Below are positions 24,734 to 33,636 of a DNA stretch of 64,000 bases, one piece after another (within the stretch, counting starts at the first letter, position 1; each line of letters begins with the position of its first letter). The DNA is taken from positions 1,426,001 through 1,490,000 of the forward strand of contig NZ_CP030034.1 of NCBI RefSeq assembly GCF_006874625.1, written 5' to 3'. This stretch comes from Bdellovibrio sp. NC01. Its GTDB lineage: Bacteria > Bdellovibrionota > Bdellovibrionia > Bdellovibrionales > Bdellovibrionaceae. The position numbers were made by a program, and so were the translations under genes. Below the pieces are notes generated by a model. That model was not told the DNA's origin. It saw nothing but the letters and a program-made list of their open reading frames with translations, and did no database searches.

Positions 24734-25875
24734 AGTACAGCTCGTTTCTTATCATCTCAGCATTTCTTCTTTCTTCCTGCGGGACTGCGTTTTTAAAGTA
24801 CGACAAGGAAGATCAACTAAAGAAGATTGATGAGTTCGACGAGAAAGTGAAGATTGTCGAACCCAATGCCACGCCAACACCAACTCCTTCGCCAGCGCCG
24901 ACAGCTGGGACTGTGGCGATTCCTACTGAAAGCAAAAAAGATTTAATGGAAGGCAAGTCTTCCACTTCTAAATCAACGAAATCCAGTTCTAAAAAATCAG
25001 CAGCAGCGACAACGACTGCGGCTGCAACTGCTACTAAAAAACCTGCGAAGTCAGCCAAAGGAAAAAAAGCCATGGCAACAGATGCAGCTACTGAACCGAC
25101 AGCAGAGCCATCACCAACGCGTCGTCAACCAGAACTGGAAGACGATGAAGGTTTCACGGGTCGTCGTCCTAATGTGGATCCTTTCCGTGTGGGTGAAGAA
25201 GTCATTCACGACGTCAATTACTTCAAAGTGTCAGCGGGTACTTTGCGTATGAAAGTGGACCCGTATGCAACGGTGAATGGTCGTAAAGCGTACTCGTTTA
25301 AAATCTTTATCAGTACAAGTTCATTGTTTTCTTCATTCTATAGTGTTGAAGACAGCGTCGACATTTTTATGGATTACGAATCTTTGGTGCCAAGTGTTTT
25401 CCAATTGCACGTGAAAGAGTCGGGGCAACTTCGTGAAGCGAAAATGCTTTTCAACGAAAAAGACAACACTGCGACTTTCTGGGAAAAGAAAGTAACGAAA
25501 AAAGACGGCGTTGAAGAAAAGAAACAAAACTGGGAAATCTTGCCATACACACAAAACGTATACAGTGCCGTTTACTATATGCGTTTCTTTAAATGGGAAG
25601 TGGGCAAAGAGTATTCCTTCCGTGTTGCCAACGATAATGAAAACCTGGTGTTTTCAGGTAAAGCTCTTCGCAAAGAAGTGCTTGATACAAAGCTAGGTCC
25701 GATGAAAGCCATCGTCATTCAGCCGAACATTATGCTGAAAGGGAAGTTTAAACCTATTGGTGATAACTTGATTTGGTTGTCAGATGATGATCGCCGATAC
25801 ATCTTGCGTATCGAAGCGAAAATCAAAATTGGTACATTGGTTTCAGAAGTAACGGAAATCAAACCAGGTCACTAG
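24730..25875 (+). CDS. DUF3108 lipoprotein with low-complexity linker
   Basis: 381 residues from GTG 24730, overlapping the lpxL stop (GTGA). The signal peptide ends in the lipobox LLSSCG. Residues about 45-135 are a Pro/Thr/Ala/Ser/Lys-rich linker with runs such as KSTKSSSKKSAAATTTAAAT. The C-terminal ~230 residues match the DUF3108 family (VGEEVIHDVNYFKVSAGTLRM, then FYSVEDSVDIFMDYESL). DUF3108 proteins are periplasmic or outer-membrane, with no settled function. Position at the end of the lipid A operon suggests a role in LPS or envelope maturation. Confidence 0.85.
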   Translation: MKYSSFLIISAFLLSSCGTAFLKYDKEDQLKKIDEFDEKVKIVEPNATPTPTPSPAPTAGTVAIPTESKKDLMEGKSSTSKSTKSSSKKSAAATTTAAATATKKPAKSAKGKKAMATDAATEPTAEPSPTRRQPELEDDEGFTGRRPNVDPFRVGEEVIHDVNYFKVSAGTLRMKVDPYATVNGRKAYSFKIFISTSSLFSSFYSVEDSVDIFMDYESLVPSVFQLHVKESGQLREAKMLFNEKDNTATFWEKKVTKKDGVEEKKQNWEILPYTQNVYSAVYYMRFFKWEVGKEYSFRVANDNENLVFSGKALRKEVLDTKLGPMKAIVIQPNIMLKGKFKPIGDNLIWLSDDDRRYILRIEAKIKIGTLVSEVTEIKPGH

Positions 25876-25885
25876 GCTTGTTTGC

Positions 25886-25904
25886 ACTCCGGTTTCGCCG
25901 GAGT
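25886..25904. terminator. bidirectional terminator between DUF3108 and CNB genes
   Basis: ACTCCGG-TTTCG-CCGGAGT, perfect 7-bp arms between convergent genes. T-runs are weak on both sides. Confidence 0.6.
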
Positions 25905-25908
25905 AGGA

Positions 25909-27045
25909 CTATTTCGGGCGAGTCGAATCTTTTTGCAGACGACTCGCAGCCATTGTTTCAATCTCTTTTGCTAAGATTAAATTTTGACTGAGCATCTTAT
26001 AGAAATCGTTTTGTTGGATTTCTAAAAGCACGCAATCTCGTTGGGTTGCCACGGTTGCCGTGCGCACTCCGCCACTCATAAGTAGCGAAATCTCGCCAAA
26101 GCAAGAACCTTGGTTCAGCACGTTGATTGGCTGGCCACCTTTGGTCACAACCGCAGATCCTTGCACTAAGATATAACAAGTGTTTCCGCGTTGGCCTTCT
26201 TGGAAAAGAATCTGATTGGCAGGGGCTTGGACTAAGCGACCGGCAAATACCAAGGCATCCAGTGAATCGGTTGGCATCTCTTTAAATATTGGCGATGACA
26301 GTAAGGCTTGCATCACCCAGAAACGGTGTTGCAGACTTTGTGCTTTTTCTGTTTTGATCAGTTGATCAAATTCGGGCAAGTGTTTAACGCGCAAAACTTC
26401 TGACGGTGTCGTCGTAATAATATCGGCGTTGCGCGGTTGATTTAATAAGAATCCGCGTTCACCAAACAGCGAACCTTGATTTAAAGTCGCAACCATCTGA
26501 CGACGGTGAGTATCAATAACTTTATAAATCGCAGCTTGGCCATTCAAAAGAATGAACAAATCGCGATCCGTTTGCCCTGAATGAGTCAGACGAATTTGCG
26601 CGGGAACTTGAAACACTTCCGCGCCCTTTAGAAGGTATCGAGCTAATGCTGGATCGAGCGAGCGAAAAAACGGCAGCTCTGCAGGATTCAACGCTTGCGC
26701 CGCTTTACCAGTCATATTGCTGATCGAGCTAAACACCATTGGCACATCATGACTTAAAGCTTTTTTAAAATAATCAACCACTGTGGGATTAGTGATCACA
26801 CGCTCGGTGACTAAAAATTGAATCAGCGTATTAAGTTCACGGAAATTAACTAACCAACCTTGTCCTAAGAAAAATTGCACAAGGCCTTCAATAGAAAGGC
26901 CATTTTTTAAAACGTCTAAATAGGAATATTGCAGGGGACTGAGTTGAAAAGAATCGTTACGCCCGGAAATAGTAATCACACCGGCTCCATCTTTTGGAGT
27001 CAGTTGAAAGGGCTTAAACTGGAGCTTTTCTTTTTCAACTTTCAT
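25909..27045 (-). CDS. protein with two cyclic-nucleotide-binding domains
   Basis: 378 residues from ATG 27045 (a TTG two codons earlier is unlikely). The first ~110 residues match nothing I recognise. Two CNB domains follow: the first has FGERGFLLNQPRNADI near residue 196, the second FGEISLLMSGGVRTATV near 320. Both keep the Glu and Arg that bind the cyclic phosphate. There is no helix-turn-helix, kinase or channel part after them, so it is not a CRP-type regulator. It may act as a cyclic-nucleotide sensor that binds another protein. No signal peptide. It stands alone on the minus strand. Confidence 0.8.
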   Translation of the reverse strand: MKVEKEKLQFKPFQLTPKDGAGVITISGRNDSFQLSPLQYSYLDVLKNGLSIEGLVQFFLGQGWLVNFRELNTLIQFLVTERVITNPTVVDYFKKALSHDVPMVFSSISNMTGKAAQALNPAELPFFRSLDPALARYLLKGAEVFQVPAQIRLTHSGQTDRDLFILLNGQAAIYKVIDTHRRQMVATLNQGSLFGERGFLLNQPRNADIITTTPSEVLRVKHLPEFDQLIKTEKAQSLQHRFWVMQALLSSPIFKEMPTDSLDALVFAGRLVQAPANQILFQEGQRGNTCYILVQGSAVVTKGGQPINVLNQGSCFGEISLLMSGGVRTATVATQRDCVLLEIQQNDFYKMLSQNLILAKEIETMAASRLQKDSTRPK

Positions 27046-27184
27046 GGTCAACTTTCATGCCTTGCTCTTATCGGAAAAACCTCGACGTTCTTTCGCACAA
27101 CGAAGGTCCTGATTCACAATTCCAAGAGGTCTGGGTTTGTGTTTGCCCTCATATATTGGTGGAACGATGTTTTAGGATAGAAGA

Positions 27185-28339
27185 ATGGCAATAACTGACT
27201 GTCGACATTTTTCTGGCTATAAACCGTGCAAAAAAAATCTCACATGCGATTCAAACTGCCAGCATAAAGATGTACCGCAGATTTCAATATTGCTGGTGCA
27301 CTTAGGTGCGCTGGGTGCCGTGGTTCGTAGCACAAGTCTGTTAAAAGCGATTAAAAGAAAATATCCATCCAGTATGATTACATGGGTGACGGATGCCCCG
27401 GCTCATCACTTATTGAAAAATCATCCGGCGATTGATCGCGTGCTGACGACAGCAGAAGTAGATCTTTTGCAATTGTCAGCTTTAGAATTCGAAGTGGCCT
27501 TAGTGATCGATAAATCGTTAAAAGCAGTCGGTATTGTGAAGCGTACAACGGTTGATCAAATTTTTGGCTTTACGGTCAATGTTAAAAACGGCGCCATCAT
27601 TCCTGCAACAGAAGCTGCGAATGAATTGTGGCAATTAGGTTTAGACGACAATCAGAAGTTCTTTGTGAATCAAAAACCAGAAACGCAATTGATGATCGAA
27701 GCTTTAGAGCTGGGCGAGTATCAACGTGACGATTACTGGTTGCCTCTGACATATCAAGAGGAACTTCAGGCCGGGGAGCGTCGGGCTTCGTGGTTACAAG
27801 GTAAGTCCTATATTATCGGTGTTAACACCGGTTGCAGTCATGTGATTGCTCACAAAAAACTGACTGTGGCTTATCAAAGAAAAATGATTCAGGAATTGCA
27901 GCAACGTTTTTCAGACGCCCAAATTGTTTTGCTGGGTGGTCCCGAAGATACGGAACGCAACCAACAAATTGCTGAAGGTCTTTCGGTTATTTCCAGCGCA
28001 ACAACTTCAGGCTTGCGTGATGGTCTTGTCAGCGTCGCTTGTTGTGACATTGTAATTACTGGCGACAGTCTTGGTATGCACATGGCCATTGCACAGAAAA
28101 AACAGGTGATCGCATGGTTTGGTCCAACCTGTGCTCACGAGATCGACATCTTTGATCGCGGATCTAAGATTTTAACGCAAAGTCCGTGTGCTCCGTGCTG
28201 GAAGAGAACTTGTGAAAAAGACATAATGTGTTACGATCAGGTTCGTCTTGGAGATATCATTGATGCCGTTAAATCTAGTCGTGCAAACTGCCTTTCTAGG
28301 GGATCTACTTCTGTCGATTCCGCTATTGAAGCGTTGTAA
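27185..28339 (+). CDS. GT9 (heptosyltransferase-type) with N-terminal Cys cluster
   Basis: 384 residues. A 30-residue N-terminal extension carries C6, C15, C21 and C25 plus H8 (DCRHFSGYKPC), which looks like a metal or iron-sulphur site. The body is a glycosyltransferase family 9 fold: LLVHLGALGAVVRSTSLLKAIK at the start, GVNTGCSHVIAHKKL, VLLGGPEDTERN, and GDSLGMHMAIAQKKQVIAWFGPT for nucleotide-sugar binding. The C-terminus has CAPCWKRTCEKDIMC, often seen in GT9. The enzyme would add heptose or a related sugar to the LPS core. The next gene, another GT9, overlaps its end by 77 bases. Confidence 0.85.
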   Translation: MAITDCRHFSGYKPCKKNLTCDSNCQHKDVPQISILLVHLGALGAVVRSTSLLKAIKRKYPSSMITWVTDAPAHHLLKNHPAIDRVLTTAEVDLLQLSALEFEVALVIDKSLKAVGIVKRTTVDQIFGFTVNVKNGAIIPATEAANELWQLGLDDNQKFFVNQKPETQLMIEALELGEYQRDDYWLPLTYQEELQAGERRASWLQGKSYIIGVNTGCSHVIAHKKLTVAYQRKMIQELQQRFSDAQIVLLGGPEDTERNQQIAEGLSVISSATTSGLRDGLVSVACCDIVITGDSLGMHMAIAQKKQVIAWFGPTCAHEIDIFDRGSKILTQSPCAPCWKRTCEKDIMCYDQVRLGDIIDAVKSSRANCLSRGSTSVDSAIEAL

Positions 28340-29363
28340 AGAGCTATGGCCTGACCATAAGCTTGCACTGGTTTGTCGCAAGGGCATGGGCGATTTTTTC
28401 ATCAAGACGGGCGTTGTCGATCAAGTTTTTGAAATTCAAAAAGGCAACAAAGACACTTATAAAAAAATTCTCGAACAATTGAAAACGCAAGAAGTGGATT
28501 ATTTGATTTCTCCACATCAATCTATGCGCACGACATTGTTCTGTCGTCAGATCAAAGCCAAACACAAAATCGGTTATAAGAATTTTTGGTCATGGCTTGC
28601 ATTTGATTCTAAGATTGAACGCGATTCACAGTTGCCAGATTCACTTCGTCAAATCAGTTTATTGAAAGACGTCGATCCACGTTTGAAAGAACAACTGGCA
28701 GATTATAAAAATAAAGAGACTCCGTATCGTCCGGATAAACACGGCCACTTGTCAGCTCCACCCAAATGGGGTTCGATGAGTTTACGCAAAACCGTTTTGA
28801 ACGATGAGCTTTTCCAAGCACTCAAAACAAAATACCAACTGCATGGATTTGAAGACAGTAAAGCTGTCCTTATCTTTCCCGGCAGTGTGTGGGCGACAAA
28901 ACGTTGGACGACAGATGGTTTCATCAAGGTTGGCCAAAGCTTGCAGCAACAAGGCTATCAAGTTTACGTGATGGGCGGACCTGGAGAAGAAGCTTTGGCA
29001 GAACAAGTTGCGGAAGAAATCGCAGGTTCTGTTTCTTTAGCAGGGAAGACACAGATTTTTGAATCGGCACAGTTGATTGGTCGCGCGGCTTTGCTTGTCG
29101 GTAACGACAGTGCTTCAACACATTTAGCAAGTGTGTGTGAAACCCCGCTGATTGCGGTGTTTGGTCCTACGATTTTGGAATTTGGTTATCGTCCGTGGTC
29201 TGCAGAAACGTATATTGTGCAGAATTCAGAATTGGCGTGCCGTCCTTGTGGAAAGCACGGCCATAAAGTGTGTCCGATTAAAACCCACGTCTGTATGAAA
29301 TCAGTTTCACCAGACGAGGTTTTAAAAACAGCGGGCTTTATTCTTCGCCCGAGTAATCCTTAA
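28263..29363 (+). CDS. GT9 heptosyltransferase (WaaF-like)
   Basis: 366 residues from ATG 28263; GGAG lies nine bases upstream. The start VVQTAFLGDLLLSIPLLKRCKELWP, FPGSVWATKRW for ADP-heptose binding and NDSASTHLASVCETPLIAVFGPT are typical of heptosyltransferases I/II. The LPS inner core is the expected product, made at the cytoplasmic face. The 3' end overlaps the convergent response-regulator gene by 26 bases. A Cys pattern (ACRPCGKHGHKVCPIKTHVC) sits near the C-terminus, as in many WaaF proteins. Confidence 0.88.
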   Translation: MPLNLVVQTAFLGDLLLSIPLLKRCKELWPDHKLALVCRKGMGDFFIKTGVVDQVFEIQKGNKDTYKKILEQLKTQEVDYLISPHQSMRTTLFCRQIKAKHKIGYKNFWSWLAFDSKIERDSQLPDSLRQISLLKDVDPRLKEQLADYKNKETPYRPDKHGHLSAPPKWGSMSLRKTVLNDELFQALKTKYQLHGFEDSKAVLIFPGSVWATKRWTTDGFIKVGQSLQQQGYQVYVMGGPGEEALAEQVAEEIAGSVSLAGKTQIFESAQLIGRAALLVGNDSASTHLASVCETPLIAVFGPTILEFGYRPWSAETYIVQNSELACRPCGKHGHKVCPIKTHVCMKSVSPDEVLKTAGFILRPSNP

Positions 29364-30750
29364 CATTGATTCCGTATTTACGGATTTTACGAAGCAACGT
29401 GTTCTTTGGAATGTTTGCTTGCGCAACCGTTTGATTGATGCGGCCTTGATTTGCTTTTAATGCGCTCACGATGAACTCTTTTTCCATCTCTTCTTTGAAG
29501 GCATCGAAATCAAGTGGACCTGAATAACCAACGCTCGCAGTTTTTTCAGCACTGTCTTTTGGTGCTAAACGAATAGACTCTGGCAAAGAATCCACTGTGA
29601 TCTGGTTTGAGTTTTCAACGATGAACGCACGTTCCACAACGTTTTCAAGTTCACGAATATTTCCCGGCCAGCGATAAGACTTCAACATATCCAAAGCTTC
29701 AGGCGTAATTCCTGAAATGGTGCGCGCGTGTTGGCGCGAGAATTTTTTGATAAAATGTTGCGCCAAGGCTTCGATATCATCCAGGCGATCACGCAAGTTC
29801 GGCAAGAAAATCGGCATGACATTCAAACGATAGAACAAGTCTTCGCGGAACGTGCCATCAGCCATCATTTTTTCTAAGTTACGATTTGTCGCTGCGATAA
29901 TACGCGTTGTTGTTTTCACTTCACGGTTGCCACCAACAGGAGTGAATTTCTTTTCTTGCAACACACGTAACAACTTAACTTGCATATCGGGGCGAAGTTC
30001 ACCGATTTCATCTAAGAACAACGTTCCGTTGTTCGCGATTTGGAATTTACCAATCTTTCTTTCAACGGCACCTGTGAACGCACCTTTTTCGTGACCAAAA
30101 AGTTCTGATTCCATCAAGCTTTCAGGAATTGCACCGCAATTGATCGCGACAAAGTTGCCCGATTTGCGAGGCGAGTTGAAGTGGATTGCTCGCGCCACCA
30201 ACTCTTTACCCGTACCATTCTCTCCACGAATAAGAACTGTCGTATCGACTTTGCACAGACGATAGATCAAGTTGAAGACTTCTTTCATCTTCTGATTGCC
30301 ACCAACAAATTCAGACTCGATGTCGTCATCAAAAACCGGATTGGAAAGTGCTAAAGAGGAAACCAAGTCGCGAGCTTCCAAACTTTTGCGAACGATCTCT
30401 GTCAAAAGTTCTGGTTTCACTGGTTTTTCAACGTAATCGTAAGCGCCTTCTTTGATCGCTTGAACGGCGTCATGAAGATTTGAATGCGCCGTCATCAAAA
30501 CGACAAATGTGCGTGGATCGTGTTCTTTGATAGCCGTTAAAGCTTCAAGACCATTCATCTCTGGCATCTTGACGTCCATCAAGACCAGGTCCCAGGTGTG
30601 TGCTTTTACTTTTTCTAAAGCTTCTTTGCCGTTAGAGGCTTCTTCAATCGAAAATTCGATTTCAGGCATTGCTGATTGAAGAATCGAAATCACCGAACGG
30701 CGTAGTTCAGCTTCGTCATCCACGATAAGAGTATGAAGTTTATTAATCAT
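29338..30750 (-). CDS. NtrC-family sigma54-dependent response regulator
   Basis: 470 residues: receiver domain with phosphorylatable D59 (LVLMDVKMPEMNG), AAA+ domain with Walker A GENGTGKE, the sigma54-contacting GAFTGA loop, Walker B GTLFLDEIGEL, and a Fis-type helix-turn-helix at the end (INQTVAQANIPKNTLLRKI). It activates sigma54 RNA polymerase after phosphorylation, probably by the CHASE2 kinase encoded directly upstream, whose stop overlaps this start (ATGA). Its targets are unknown; a sigma54-type promoter lies before the TolQ-like gene at 55006. Confidence 0.95.
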   Translation of the reverse strand: MINKLHTLIVDDEAELRRSVISILQSAMPEIEFSIEEASNGKEALEKVKAHTWDLVLMDVKMPEMNGLEALTAIKEHDPRTFVVLMTAHSNLHDAVQAIKEGAYDYVEKPVKPELLTEIVRKSLEARDLVSSLALSNPVFDDDIESEFVGGNQKMKEVFNLIYRLCKVDTTVLIRGENGTGKELVARAIHFNSPRKSGNFVAINCGAIPESLMESELFGHEKGAFTGAVERKIGKFQIANNGTLFLDEIGELRPDMQVKLLRVLQEKKFTPVGGNREVKTTTRIIAATNRNLEKMMADGTFREDLFYRLNVMPIFLPNLRDRLDDIEALAQHFIKKFSRQHARTISGITPEALDMLKSYRWPGNIRELENVVERAFIVENSNQITVDSLPESIRLAPKDSAEKTASVGYSGPLDFDAFKEEMEKEFIVSALKANQGRINQTVAQANIPKNTLLRKIRKYGINVKDYSGEE

Positions 30751-32615
30751 GCGATCACCTCTGATTCAGTTTCAGATTCCAACGGTAAAGTGAATGTCAC
30801 AGTCGTGCCGACACCCACTTTACTTTCCATAGTGACTTTACCACCATGAAGTTCAATAAAATATTTAACTAAGTACAAGCCCAAGCCCGTACCTTTTGTT
30901 TTTAAATCCTGGTCACTACCGCGAGTGAACTTGCCCCAAACCTTGTCCATGTCTTCAGGTTTGATACCTTCGCCGGTATCTTTCACTACGACATGCACAT
31001 AGTCGTCATTTTCGTGCGAAATCACTTCAATGCTGCCACTACGCGGAGTGTACTTGATCGCATTTTCGACCAAGTTAATAATAACTTCCTTAATCAACGT
31101 GCTATCGAATTCCAAAGAAAACATAGGCTCTAAAGCCGTATGGACTTGAATATCCTTTTCGCGCGCTAACGGGCGTAATGTTTGTAGCGCTTCTTCAATC
31201 ACTTCGTTGATGTCGGCCACATCAACATTCACTTTAAAGTCACGCGACTCAACTCGCAGAACTTTTAAGATCGATTGGATATAGCGGTTTAGTTCATCGC
31301 TGTAAGTTCTTAAAGAACGCAAATCGGTATTCAGTTCAGCCTCTTGATGTTGAGTCATCAAGCGGTCCACGATCGCTTGAATTTTCGCAATCGGAGTTTT
31401 TAAGTCATGGGAAATAAGACTTACGAAATTATTCTTAAGTTGTTCAAGCTCTGCCAAGTACTGTTGTTCTTGTTGAAGGGCAAAGTTTTGTTTCTCAATC
31501 TTCGTCGCCTGATAACCGATGAAAATCGTCCAGGTCGCCGTCAAAAGTACGAATGGTGAAAACGCCGGTGACCAGAAATAGAAACTGTCGAACACCCACG
31601 CGGATAATGCCGCAAGCAACGTCGCAATCCAGATAATGAAGAACAAAGCGACTGATTGCGGATAAGTGGTAATGATGAACACCGCAACCCACATCAAAAC
31701 CGCAAAGCCAATTGCGTACCACCAGAAGGTCAGACGCTTAATCCACTTGTTGCCGATCACGGTGTCAGTGATTTGTGCCATGATCTCTGTACGTGACAAA
31801 GTTCCAACCGGTGTCGAATACACGGGTGCGGAAGAAGTCTCGGCTCCGATCAAAATAATTTTGTTCGTGAAGGTATTAGCCGGAAGTTCATCGTAAAGAA
31901 TTTCGCTTAACGAATACTGCGCGAACACGCCGCTGTTACCGCGATAGTTAATTGGCAGTCCTGCTAAAGTTGTCGGGAAGGACTTGCCGGTGATTTTCTC
32001 TACCAAGTGAGGCATGTCGGACCGGGACGGGAACACACGACGAACAATGCCGTCCTCGTCACGACGAATTTCATTGTTTCCTAAATTCGTTTTTTCAGAA
32101 TTTGCAAAGACCGGTGTTAAGACTCGCTCTAAGTTGTTTGTCGTTGAAGCCCACACGATGCGTGGATCATCAAAGATTTTATGATCTTCTGCCGACATGC
32201 GAACGGCGCCGATGTTATCGCCAAAATACAAAACCACACCGATGGATTTTGGATTTTGTTTTAACAAACGTTGTAACAACGTGGTCCAGGTCTTTTGGTC
32301 CCAAAAGAAGCTGTCCGTGATGTCAGTGGCTTCGCTGATGTTGCCCAAAGAATTTGTACGGGCATCATAGATGTTTGAAATGTCAGATTGTTTGATCGTG
32401 ATCATCACGATTTGTGAACTGACCTTTTGATCTCCGCGCAATTGAAAGCGTTGGTCGTACGAATTGATCTCGTCCGATGCCAAGGTCACGCAACCGATCA
32501 CCCAACACAGCAGGTAACGCAGCCAAAAACCTCGGCGGCGAGAAAAGAAACGAAGCAGGACTTCGCTACGGTAGATGAGCTCTTGAAACTTTCCGGTTTG
32601 CACGCGTCGCAACAT
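30747..32615 (-). CDS. CHASE2-domain sensor histidine kinase
   Basis: 622 residues. One N-terminal helix (about 28-45), an extracytoplasmic CHASE2 domain (about 50-285, with ILIGAETSSAPVYSTPVG), then three membrane helices (about 300-375), a short coiled coil, and the kinase core. The H-box is SLISHDLKTPIAKI (His near residue 402), followed by the N-box NLVENAIKYTP, DTGEGIKPEDMDKVWGKF and GTGLGLYLVK. It probably phosphorylates the NtrC-type regulator in the same operon. CHASE2 ligands are unknown in general. Confidence 0.93.
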   Translation of the reverse strand: MLRRVQTGKFQELIYRSEVLLRFFSRRRGFWLRYLLCWVIGCVTLASDEINSYDQRFQLRGDQKVSSQIVMITIKQSDISNIYDARTNSLGNISEATDITDSFFWDQKTWTTLLQRLLKQNPKSIGVVLYFGDNIGAVRMSAEDHKIFDDPRIVWASTTNNLERVLTPVFANSEKTNLGNNEIRRDEDGIVRRVFPSRSDMPHLVEKITGKSFPTTLAGLPINYRGNSGVFAQYSLSEILYDELPANTFTNKIILIGAETSSAPVYSTPVGTLSRTEIMAQITDTVIGNKWIKRLTFWWYAIGFAVLMWVAVFIITTYPQSVALFFIIWIATLLAALSAWVFDSFYFWSPAFSPFVLLTATWTIFIGYQATKIEKQNFALQQEQQYLAELEQLKNNFVSLISHDLKTPIAKIQAIVDRLMTQHQEAELNTDLRSLRTYSDELNRYIQSILKVLRVESRDFKVNVDVADINEVIEEALQTLRPLAREKDIQVHTALEPMFSLEFDSTLIKEVIINLVENAIKYTPRSGSIEVISHENDDYVHVVVKDTGEGIKPEDMDKVWGKFTRGSDQDLKTKGTGLGLYLVKYFIELHGGKVTMESKVGVGTTVTFTLPLESETESEVIA

Positions 32616-32679
32616 AGCAAATTTATTAGAAATATCAACAATTAAAAGTACTTACCGCCGGCCTCACAACGGGGTATAT

Positions 32680-33636
32680 TTGAAAAATATGCAGATCTTA
32701 AACGGTGTGAAACAGCTCAACTCTCCATTAACGGCTTCCGTGGTCACCATTGGTAATTTCGATGGGGTCCACCTAGGGCATCAGCAGCTTATCGAGAACG
32801 TGGGGAGGGAGGCGCAGTACTTCGGAGTTCCCTCTGTCGTCTATACATTTCATCCACACCCCGTGAAGGTTTTGCATCCTGAAAGAGCTACCGAACGTCT
32901 TTTTGACCTGCGCGACCAGCAAGAGCAGTTTGAAAAAAGAGGCATCGACATGGTGATTATCGAGGAGTTCACGAAGGATTTCGCGAAGGTCACCCCCCAG
33001 GAATTCCTAGATAATTATATTCTGAAAAACCTGCATCCTAAGACTTTGGTTGTCGGTCATGATTTTACTTTCGGTGCTGATCGCGCAGGCAACATTCCAT
33101 TCTTGGAAAAATATTGTGCTGATAAAGGCATCCGCTTGATTATCATTCCGCCATTTCAGTTGAACTCACAAGTCGTGTCATCGACAAAGATTCGTGAAGC
33201 CCTTAAAGAGGGCAACGTTGAAAAGGCCAATGAACTTTTAGGTCGCACTTACTATTTGCGTGGTCATGTTGAAAAAGGTTTCCAACGTGGTCGCACGATC
33301 GGTGTGCCGACAGCGAACGTACATCCTGATATCGAATTTGTTCCCCGCAAAGGTGTGTATTTTACGTACACGAAAATTGGCGGGCACATGCATCCGTCAA
33401 TCACGAACATCGGTATCAATCCGACATTCCATGAAGATAAAAAATCGCCCATCAAAATTGAAAGTCATATTTTTGATTTTGATGCGCAACTTTATGGCGT
33501 TGAAGTGGAAGTTTTCTTGATGCGCTTTGAACGTGATGAAAAGAAATTCAACGGCATCGATGAATTAAAAACGCAAATCATGAACGACATGCAAGCAGCA
33601 CGCAGGTATTTTGATGAGCACAAAAAAGATTCTTGA
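32680..33636 (+). CDS. ribF: bifunctional riboflavin kinase/FMN adenylyltransferase
   Basis: About 318 residues. TTG 32680 has GGGG five bases upstream; ATG 32689 is in frame three codons later, so the start is uncertain by three residues. The N-terminal adenylyltransferase domain shows GNFDGVHLGHQQL and the VSSTKIREAL motif; the C-terminal kinase domain shows RTIGVPTANV. It makes FMN and FAD from riboflavin. The next gene overlaps its end by 23 bases. Confidence 0.95.
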   Translation: MKNMQILNGVKQLNSPLTASVVTIGNFDGVHLGHQQLIENVGREAQYFGVPSVVYTFHPHPVKVLHPERATERLFDLRDQQEQFEKRGIDMVIIEEFTKDFAKVTPQEFLDNYILKNLHPKTLVVGHDFTFGADRAGNIPFLEKYCADKGIRLIIIPPFQLNSQVVSSTKIREALKEGNVEKANELLGRTYYLRGHVEKGFQRGRTIGVPTANVHPDIEFVPRKGVYFTYTKIGGHMHPSITNIGINPTFHEDKKSPIKIESHIFDFDAQLYGVEVEVFLMRFERDEKKFNGIDELKTQIMNDMQAARRYFDEHKKDS

